From positions 1-64,000 of the forward strand of contig CAXXSU010000006.1 of the NCBI GenBank assembly GCA_963664465.2: DNA of 64,000 nt. Direction: 5' to 3'. The position numbers and the translations under genes are program-made. Shown one piece after another: positions 58,647 through 64,000 of this stretch (positions within the stretch are counted from its first letter, which is position 1; each line of letters opens with the position of its first letter). Under the pieces are notes generated by a model. It made no database searches. It was not told where the DNA came from and saw only the letters and a program-made list of their open reading frames with translations. The stretch is from CAVOAK01 sp963664465 (GTDB taxonomy: Bacteria; Pseudomonadota; Alphaproteobacteria; UBA8366; CAVOAK01).

Positions 58647-59009
58647 CTAAATCTTCAGTCCCGCTTCGCGGGCCGCATCCGCAAGGGCCTTGATGCGCCC
58701 ATGGTATTGGTAGCCGCCGCGGTCAAAGACAACCTCGGTTATACCGGCATCTTTCGCACGTGACGCGATCGCCTTGCCGACTTCGGCCGCCGCCGTACAG
58801 CCTGCTCCGGTTTTAAGATTGGCCTTGAGTGCATTGTCCAAAGTGGACGCGGACACCAAAGTGCGACCTGCCGTATCGTCAATCACCTGAGCATAGATGT
58901 GCTTGCCCGAACGGAATACCGACAATCGCGGGCGACCGTCCGCGGCTTTTCGCAACGCGTAGCGCGTACGATCTCTACGTCGCTGAAACAATTCCTTTGA
59001 CGTCATCAT
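58647..59009 (-). CDS. rplR: Ribosomal protein L18
   Basis: 120 residues. RRRDRTRYALRK, RPRLSVFRSGKHIYAQVIDD and VFDRGGYQYHGRIKALADAA are L18 landmarks. It binds 5S rRNA in the central protuberance. The start may be the first or second Met. Confidence 0.97.
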   Translation of the reverse strand: MMTSKELFQRRRDRTRYALRKAADGRPRLSVFRSGKHIYAQVIDDTAGRTLVSASTLDNALKANLKTGAGCTAAAEVGKAIASRAKDAGITEVVFDRGGYQYHGRIKALADAAREAGLKI

Positions 59010-59014
59010 GGCGA

Positions 59015-59548
59015 CTACTTTTTCTTGCCTTCCTTGCGCATGACATACTCGTTTTCGTACCTGATACCCTTACCCTTGTACGGCTCCGGCTTGCGGAACG
59101 CGCGAATCTCGCTCGCAACTTGACCGACACGCTGCTTATTTGCCCCGCTTATCGAAATCTGCGTCGGCCGCTCACACTCAATTGTGATGCCTTCCGGGAT
59201 TGGATAGTTGATCTCGTGGCTGTAGCCGACTTGCAGGATAAGGGAGTTGTCCGCAACGGCCGCGCGGTAGCCCACACCGAGGATTTCCAGTTTTACATTG
59301 AAGCCCTGAGACACGCCGACGACGACGTTGTCAATCAGACTGCGAACCGTCCCCCACATTCCGTGCGCACGCTTGGACTCGTCAACAGGTGCTACGATTA
59401 CCGCGCCGTCTGTTAGGTCAACGGTAACATCGTCACCTAGCGCAACGGACAATTCGCCGAGCTTGCCTTTTGCCGTCAGCACACCGTTAACGATCGCCAC
59501 ATTGACATCGCTTGGAATTTCGACAGGACTCTTACCGACACGCGACAT
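59015..59548 (-). CDS. rplF: Ribosomal protein L6
   Basis: 177 residues from the ATG at 59548 (MSRVGKSPVEIPSDV); an in-frame upstream start would add three residues. GFNVKLEILGVGYRAAVADN and RKPEPYKGKGIRYENEYVMR are conserved. It lies near the factor-binding site of 50S. Confidence 0.97.
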   Translation of the reverse strand: MSRVGKSPVEIPSDVNVAIVNGVLTAKGKLGELSVALGDDVTVDLTDGAVIVAPVDESKRAHGMWGTVRSLIDNVVVGVSQGFNVKLEILGVGYRAAVADNSLILQVGYSHEINYPIPEGITIECERPTQISISGANKQRVGQVASEIRAFRKPEPYKGKGIRYENEYVMRKEGKKK

Positions 59549-59590
59549 TTCGACCACCTTTGGCCGCGATCATTCCTAAGAGATCGGGCC

Positions 59591-59989
59591 CTAAAATATC
59601 TGGCATAACACTTCACCACCAACATTAACTTCCCGCGCCTCGCTGTCCGACAGGACGCCACGCGGCGTCGAGATGATAGAGATTCCCAGACCGTTATATA
59701 CCCGGGAAAGATCCTTGATACCCGAATAGACGCGGCAGCCTGGCTTTGACACGCGCTTGATTTCCTTAATTACCGGCGCCCCCTCGTAATACTTCAACTC
59801 GATTGTTAACTCGCGAATACCCGGATCCATCTCCGCCATGCTAAATCCGCGGATGTACCCTTCGCGCTGCAGCACCTCCAAGACATTCTCACGCAATCTT
59901 GATGCAGGCGAAACGACCGACGTTTTCATCGCTCGTTGGCCGTTTCTGATACGCGTCAGCATATCGCCCAAGGGATCACTCATCGTCAT
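59591..59989 (-). CDS. rpsH: Ribosomal protein S8
   Basis: 132 residues. MSDPLGDMLTRIRNGQRAMK and GLGISIISTPRGVLSDSEAR with the final VGGEVLCQIF are typical. The second Met (59983) is the likelier start by homology. Central 30S assembly protein; in E. coli S8 also represses spc translation. Confidence 0.97.
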   Translation of the reverse strand: MTMSDPLGDMLTRIRNGQRAMKTSVVSPASRLRENVLEVLQREGYIRGFSMAEMDPGIRELTIELKYYEGAPVIKEIKRVSKPGCRVYSGIKDLSRVYNGLGISIISTPRGVLSDSEAREVNVGGEVLCQIF

Positions 59990-60004
59990 ACGCCAGACCC
60001 TCCC

Positions 60005-60310
60005 TTACCAGCTCGACTTGACCATACCGGGGATCTGGCCGGCCGATGCCAGTTCGCGTAGTGCAATTCGCGAAATTTTGAACTTCCGATGGAACCCTCG
60101 GGGCCGACCGGAAAGCAAGCAGCGGTTTCGAACCCGTACCGGCGAACCGTCGCGCGGCAGCTCTGCGAGCTTGATCTGGGCAGCAAATCGCTCCTCGGCA
60201 GCGAGGCTACGATCCTTGGCGATCGCCTTTAACCGGGTCCGTTTTTCACGCTGCGCTTCAACCAAGCGCATGCGCCTCTTATTTTTCTCCACCGAACTCT
60301 TCTTAGCCAT
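60005..60310 (-). CDS. rpsN: Ribosomal protein S14 (zinc-independent form)
   Basis: 101 residues, the long form without the CxxC zinc motifs (AKKSSVEKNKRRMRLVEAQR; RVRNRCLLSGRPRGFHRKFK; ALRELASAGQIPGMVKSSW). Head of 30S. Confidence 0.97.
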   Translation of the reverse strand: MAKKSSVEKNKRRMRLVEAQREKRTRLKAIAKDRSLAAEERFAAQIKLAELPRDGSPVRVRNRCLLSGRPRGFHRKFKISRIALRELASAGQIPGMVKSSW

Positions 60311-60324
60311 TAATCCACCTCTTG

Positions 60325-60876
60325 CTATGCAGTTCGTTCGACGAGAGGCATGTTGAGTGCCTTGAGCAACGATCTCGCTTCATCGTCGCTATTCGCCGTC
60401 GTCACAATAACGATGTCCATGCCACGAATTGTGTCGGTCCTGTCGTAGTCGATCTCTGGAAACACGATCTGTTCACGCAATCCCAGCGCGAAATTGCCGC
60501 GGCCGTCAAAGCTTTGATCTGAAAGACCGCGAAAGTCACGGACGCGTGGCAAGGCGACGTTGATCAAGCGGTCGAGGAACTCGTACATGCGTCGGCGCCG
60601 GAGTGTTACTTTCACGCCAATCGCCATTCCTTCGCGAAGTTTATATGTGGCGACCGAATTGCGGGCCCGCAATACCACAGGCTTTTGACCCGTAATCAAC
60701 GTAAGGTCTGCGACTGCGCCATCTATCTTCTTGGAATCTGCGACGGCATCTCCAACACCCATATTGACGACAATTTTCTCAAGACGCGGCAGCTGCAGCG
60801 GATTTGAATAGCTAAATTCTTCGGTCAGCTGCGGTCTGATCGTGCCGTCGTAGAATTCTTTCAAGCGTGGTGTCAT
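60325..60876 (-). CDS. rplE: Ribosomal protein L5
   Basis: 183 residues from the ATG at 60876 (MTPRLKEFYDGTIRP). GGAGA eight bases upstream decides this start; ATG at 60882 is too close to it, and the longer frame from 60900 overlaps rplX. LPRLEKIVVNMGVGDAVADS and NFALGLREQIVFPEIDYDRT are conserved. 5S rRNA-binding protein. Confidence 0.95.
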   Translation of the reverse strand: MTPRLKEFYDGTIRPQLTEEFSYSNPLQLPRLEKIVVNMGVGDAVADSKKIDGAVADLTLITGQKPVVLRARNSVATYKLREGMAIGVKVTLRRRRMYEFLDRLINVALPRVRDFRGLSDQSFDGRGNFALGLREQIVFPEIDYDRTDTIRGMDIVIVTTANSDDEARSLLKALNMPLVERTA

Positions 60877-60892
60877 ATCCATGTCTCCAACG

Positions 60893-61210
60893 CTAGCCAT
60901 CGATCACTTCGCCGGAGCGTTTTGAATACCTGACCTTGCGTCCGTCATCGAGCACGCGAAAGCCAATGCGCGTCGCTTCGCTCGACTTTGGGTCCACATG
61001 GGCAACGTTTGAAATGTGAACTGGGGCTTCCTTCTGGATGATTCCACCGGTCGTTTGTGCCGACGGCTTGGTATGCTTTCGCACCATGTTCACGCCCTGA
61101 ACAATAACCCGTGACTGCTGGCCGAGGACAGTTAAGATCTGGCCCGTCTTTCCCTTGTCCTTGCCCGTCAGGACTTTGACGCTATCGCCCTTCTTTATTC
61201 TTGCCGCCAT
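60893..61210 (-). CDS. rplX: Ribosomal protein L24
   Basis: 105 residues. The KOW motif KKGDSVKVLTGKDKGKTGQI opens it, followed by VQGVNMVRKHTKPSAQTTGG. Early 50S assembly protein. Confidence 0.97.
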   Translation of the reverse strand: MAARIKKGDSVKVLTGKDKGKTGQILTVLGQQSRVIVQGVNMVRKHTKPSAQTTGGIIQKEAPVHISNVAHVDPKSSEATRIGFRVLDDGRKVRYSKRSGEVIDG

Positions 61211-61247
61211 ATCTAACGTCTTTCCATGCCCGTATACGCTGCGTCCA

Positions 61248-61616
61248 TCACAGAACCTCAGGCGCCAGAGAAATGATCTTCATAAAATTTTTGGCCCTGA
61301 GCTCACGCGTTACCGGACCGAAAATTCGTGTGCCGATCGGCTCACCTTGCGGCGTGATCAGGACCGCTGCATTGCGATCAAAACGAATAGTTGTACCGTC
61401 GGGACGATGAATCTCTTTGGCCGTTCGAACGATTACCGCGCGGTGCATATCGCCTTTGCGCACGCGGCCACGCGGAATCGCTTCCTTGACCGAAACGACG
61501 ATGATATCGCCGACGCCGGCGGACCTGCGCTTCGATCCGCCCAGGACCTTAATGCACTGAACCCGACGGGCGCCGGAATTGTCGGCAACGTCAAGGTTGG
61601 TTTGCATCTGGATCAT
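61248..61616 (-). CDS. rplN: Ribosomal protein L14
   Basis: 122 residues from the ATG at 61616 (MIQMQTNLDVADNSGARRVQ); the open frame upstream overlaps rpsQ and is not part of it. IVVSVKEAIPRGRVRKGDMH and GTRIFGPVTRELRAKNFMKI are family marks. It is one of the most conserved 50S proteins. Confidence 0.98.
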   Translation of the reverse strand: MIQMQTNLDVADNSGARRVQCIKVLGGSKRRSAGVGDIIVVSVKEAIPRGRVRKGDMHRAVIVRTAKEIHRPDGTTIRFDRNAAVLITPQGEPIGTRIFGPVTRELRAKNFMKIISLAPEVL

Positions 61617-61629
61617 TAGCTGCGGTCCC

Positions 61630-61872
61630 TCAACCTTCGCCAGCGCTGCTGAACACTTCCCAGCTCTTACGCTTTGAAATTGGTCGACATTCGCGAATTC
61701 GGACAATGTCACCGACTTTGCATGAGTTAGCCTCGTCATGCGCCATGAACCGATTCGATCGGGTCATGAACTTCTTATAGATGGGGTGCTGAACGCGGCG
61801 GTCGACGCGCACGACAATCGTCTTATCGGCGGCGTCCGAAACAACGGTTCCCTGCATTACTCGTTTCGACAT
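61630..61872 (-). CDS. rpsQ: Ribosomal protein S17
   Basis: 80 residues. MQGTVVSDAADKTIVVRVDR and HDEANSCKVGDIVRIRECRP are conserved. OB-fold protein binding 16S rRNA. Thirteen bases separate it from rplN and from rpmC. Confidence 0.97.
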   Translation of the reverse strand: MSKRVMQGTVVSDAADKTIVVRVDRRVQHPIYKKFMTRSNRFMAHDEANSCKVGDIVRIRECRPISKRKSWEVFSSAGEG

Positions 61873-61885
61873 TGCTTTGGCGTTC

Positions 61886-62074
61886 CTACTTCCGTCCTTG
61901 GTTCACAATCGTCTTGATACGCGCTATATCGCGGCGCACTTGACGCTGCCGCGACATGTTTTCCAACTGTCCGCTCGCCTTTTGAAATCTCAGGTTGAAG
62001 GCTTCTTTACTCAGATCCACGAGCATATCCTTCAACTCGTCAGGCGTTTTTTGGCGAATGTCCTCGACCTTCAT
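61886..62074 (-). CDS. rpmC: Ribosomal protein L29
   Basis: 62 residues, two-helix protein (KTPDELKDMLVDLSKEAFNL; RDIARIKTIVNQGRK). It lies near the peptide exit tunnel, where chaperones and SRP bind. Confidence 0.96.
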   Translation of the reverse strand: MKVEDIRQKTPDELKDMLVDLSKEAFNLRFQKASGQLENMSRQRQVRRDIARIKTIVNQGRK

Positions 62075-62079
62075 CGTCG

Positions 62080-62499
62080 CTACCCTTGGGCACCAATTCG
62101 CGTCACAAAGCGCGTTTTGAGAGGCAGCTTTGCCGCCGCAAGCTCGAACGCCCGCCGCGCGACAACTACATCGACACCGTCCATCTCAAACATCATGCGG
62201 CCGGGCTTAATTCGGCACATCCAGTATTCCGGTGTTCCCTTGCCTTTGCCCATGCGCACTTCCGCCGGTTTCATGCTGACGGGGACGTCTGGAAACACCC
62301 GAATCCACATCTTTCCCGCGCGTTTGGCATGCCGGGTGATGGCGCGGCGCGCGGCCTCAATCTGTCGCGCCGTGATCCGACCGGGTTCGACTGCTTTAAG
62401 CCCGTAGGCGCCGAAGTTAAGCGCACTGCCACCTTTGGCCATGCCGTGAACCCGACCCTTATGTTGTTTGCGGTGCTTGGTCCGCTTCGGACTCATCAT
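62080..62499 (-). CDS. rplP: Ribosomal protein L16
   Basis: 139 residues. SPKRTKHRKQHKGRVHGMAK, RKMWIRVFPDVPVSMKPAEV-like KMWIRVFPDVPVSMKPAEVR and GKGTPEYWMCRIKPGRMMFE are conserved. The second Met (62496) may be the start. It organises the tRNA-binding sites of 50S. Confidence 0.97.
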   Translation of the reverse strand: MMSPKRTKHRKQHKGRVHGMAKGGSALNFGAYGLKAVEPGRITARQIEAARRAITRHAKRAGKMWIRVFPDVPVSMKPAEVRMGKGKGTPEYWMCRIKPGRMMFEMDGVDVVVARRAFELAAAKLPLKTRFVTRIGAQG

Positions 62500-62540
62500 T
62501 GTCTTCTAATGCTCCGTGTCGTCCTGACCGTCGACGTCGC

Positions 62541-63218
62541 CTAACGCGCGACCTGCTGCTCCTGAATGCGCTTGTCCTGGGCCATTGGGTCGTGCTCCAT
62601 AATCTCGCCCTTAAACACCCAAACTTTCACGCCGCATGTACCGTAGGTCGTCTTCGCGGTGGTGGTGCCGTAATCAACATCAGCGCGCAGCGTATGCAAC
62701 GGCACACGTCCTTCGCGATACCACTCCATACGGGCGATTTCGCTACCGCCCAATCGACCGCCGCAGTTGATGCGGATGCCTTGCGCGCCAAGTCGCATCG
62801 CCGATTGCACTGCGCGCTTCATGGCGCGACGGAACGCAACGCGGCGCATAAGCTGCTGCGCAATATTGTCGGCCACCAATTTTGCATCGATCTCGGGTTT
62901 GCGGATCTCGACGATGTTGAGATGCACTTCGCCACCGGTGATCTCGCTGATCTCCTGACGCAGCTTCTCGATGTCCGCGCCTTTCTTTCCGATTACGACG
63001 CCCGGACGGGCGGTGTGAATTGTGATGCGCGCCTTCTTTGCAGGCCGCTCGATAACGACCTTGGAAACACCGGCCTGACTCAAGCGCGTCTCAATATAGC
63101 GCCGAAGTTTTAGGTCCTCATGCAACAGCGCGGCATAGGTGCGATCGGCATACCACCGTGAATCCCACGTCCGGTTAATGCCTACACGCATTCCGATCGG
63201 GTTGACCTTTTGACCCAT
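62541..63218 (-). CDS. rpsC: Ribosomal protein S3
   Basis: 225 residues. MGQKVNPIGMRVGINRTWDS begins it. The KH domain has RPGVVIGKKGADIEKLRQEI, and the C-terminal domain GRLGGSEIARMEWYREGRVP. It sits at the mRNA entry of 30S. The start overlaps the rplV stop by one base. Confidence 0.98.
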   Translation of the reverse strand: MGQKVNPIGMRVGINRTWDSRWYADRTYAALLHEDLKLRRYIETRLSQAGVSKVVIERPAKKARITIHTARPGVVIGKKGADIEKLRQEISEITGGEVHLNIVEIRKPEIDAKLVADNIAQQLMRRVAFRRAMKRAVQSAMRLGAQGIRINCGGRLGGSEIARMEWYREGRVPLHTLRADVDYGTTTAKTTYGTCGVKVWVFKGEIMEHDPMAQDKRIQEQQVAR

Positions 63219-63598
63219 TACTCGCTCTCCTCACGTTCCCTGACGATGACCGTCAGGTTGCTGAACGGCTTGTGAATTCGCCCGACACGTCCGCGTGCAC
63301 GAGGGCGAATGCGCTTCATGATTAGTGTCTTCCCGACGGTCGCTTCCTTGACGTAAAGCCGGTCCACGTCGAGTTGATGGTTGTTTTCCGCGTTGGCGAC
63401 CGCCGATTGCAGCACCTTCTTGACATCCCCGGAAACGCGCCGGGAGTTGACGCTCAATTGCGTCAAGGCTTCGCTCGCCGACCGTCCCCTGATCAACTGT
63501 GCGACGAGGTTCAGTTTCTGTGGACTCGTGCGGATGTACTTGGCGTAGGCCATGGCTTCGGAGTCGGCAAGTACGCGCTCGCGTTTCGCTTTGCTCAT
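63218..63598 (-). CDS. rplV: Ribosomal protein L22
   Basis: 126 residues. AKYIRTSPQKLNLVAQLIRG and KVLQSAVANAENNHQLDVDR are typical, with the long beta-hairpin KRIRPRARGRVGRIHKPFSN that lines the exit tunnel. Confidence 0.97.
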   Translation of the reverse strand: MSKAKRERVLADSEAMAYAKYIRTSPQKLNLVAQLIRGRSASEALTQLSVNSRRVSGDVKKVLQSAVANAENNHQLDVDRLYVKEATVGKTLIMKRIRPRARGRVGRIHKPFSNLTVIVREREESE

Positions 63599-63601
63599 CC
63601 C

Positions 63602-63880
63602 CTATCCCCTCCTCGCCCGCCTATCGGAGGAATGCCCGAAGAAGGTCCGCGTTGGCGAGAACTCGCCAAACTTGTGACCAATCATATTTTCGGTGACCAA
63701 CACCGGGATGAACTTTTGGCCGTTATAGACGCCAAAGGTCAATCCAACGAACTGCGGCAGCACCGTAGAGCGCCGCGACCACATCTTGATGACATCGTTA
63801 CGCCCACTTGCGCGCGCGACCTCTGCCTTCTTAAGCAGATAGCCATCGACAAATGGACCCTTCCAGACTGAACGCGCCAA
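63602..63880 (-). CDS. rpsS: Ribosomal protein S19
   Basis: 92 residues. ARSVWKGPFVDGYLLKKAEV and TWSRRSTV-like KMWSRRSTVLPQFVGLTFGV are present, then ENMIGHKFGEFSPTRTFFGH. Head of 30S. Confidence 0.97.
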   Translation of the reverse strand: MARSVWKGPFVDGYLLKKAEVARASGRNDVIKMWSRRSTVLPQFVGLTFGVYNGQKFIPVLVTENMIGHKFGEFSPTRTFFGHSSDRRARRG

Positions 63881-63892
63881 GTGTTTTCTCCC

Positions 63893-64000
63893 CTACCGCT
63901 TTGCGTGCCGACGGCGAATGATCATCGCGTTCGAGCGCTTCTTGCTGCGCGTCCGCTTGCCCTTCGTCGGCTTGCCCCATGGTGTCACGGGATGACGCCC
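63893..64000 (-). CDS. rplB: Ribosomal protein L2, C-terminal end (window edge)
   Basis: Only the last 35 codons lie in the window: GRHPVTPWGKPTKGKRTRSK, then the ending MIIRRRHAKR before the TAG at 63893-63895. This is the well-known basic C-terminus of L2. The gene continues beyond 64000. It precedes rpsS as in all S10 operons. Confidence 0.95.
   Translation of the reverse strand, partial: GRHPVTPWGKPTKGKRTRSKKRSNAMIIRRRHAKR

Overview
The window looks like a stretch of an alphaproteobacterial chromosome, probably from a Rhodospirillales-like lineage. The rRNA operon reads 16S, tRNA-Ile, tRNA-Ala, 23S, 5S, tRNA-fMet, which is the usual alphaproteobacterial layout. The secY-adk-rpsM order, an ATP12 chaperone gene and a DUF1489 gene point the same way. 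The genus cannot be named from the sequence alone. Insertion sequences and decayed genes are frequent in the left half.

Layout. 1-7.3 kb (+): remains of a plasmid- or ICE-like module with a frameshifted HU gene, RecQ, a topoisomerase III with a DUF5710 tail, a 0.4 kb mini-element with inverted ends, a decayed glycine-zipper lipoprotein and a ParB-like gene cut off by an IS6 element. 7.3-12.4 kb: a pile-up of IS6, a fragment and a full copy of IS1380, a frameshifted IS1595 copy, a TPR gene and IS21-type end repeats. 12.6-18.8 kb (-): the rRNA operon with a candidate promoter and two boxA sites. 18.8-23.8 kb: an intact IS1595 inserted at the start codon of an MFS gene, DUF1489, an Hpt protein and an ISKra4 element. 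23.9-36.4 kb (-): a leucine/isovalerate degradation cluster running from isovaleryl-CoA dehydrogenase through 3-methylcrotonyl-CoA carboxylase and methylglutaconyl-CoA hydratase candidates to HMG-CoA lyase, with a thiolase, RidA, an SDR, a DsbA-like isomerase, a methyltransferase and an SLC13 transporter. 36.4-39.4 kb: an mgtE remnant, the malic enzyme MaeB and tRNA-Leu. 39.5-47.8 kb: lipB (+), then propionyl-CoA carboxylase (pccB and pccA with small partner genes), ATP12 and AsmA (-). 47.9-52.5 kb: IS1182, rluC-crcB and rarA. 52.6-64 kb (-): the S10/spc/alpha ribosomal gene block from rplB (cut by the window edge) to rplQ, including secY, adk and rpoA.

Together the leucine and propionyl-CoA modules suggest a heterotroph that degrades branched-chain amino acids to acetyl-CoA, acetoacetate and methylmalonyl-CoA. 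MaeB links C4 acids to pyruvate.

I did not find a convincing new defence, CRISPR or biosynthetic system. The most interesting signals are genome-dynamic: an inverted IS1595 pair bracketing the rRNA operon, an IS1595 hit exactly on a start codon, an IS6 junction without target duplication, and a perfect 26-bp repeat shared by a TPR gene and the region upstream of the rRNA promoter. Three genes are each broken by what looks like a single extra G in a G run. This could be real decay or sequencing error.
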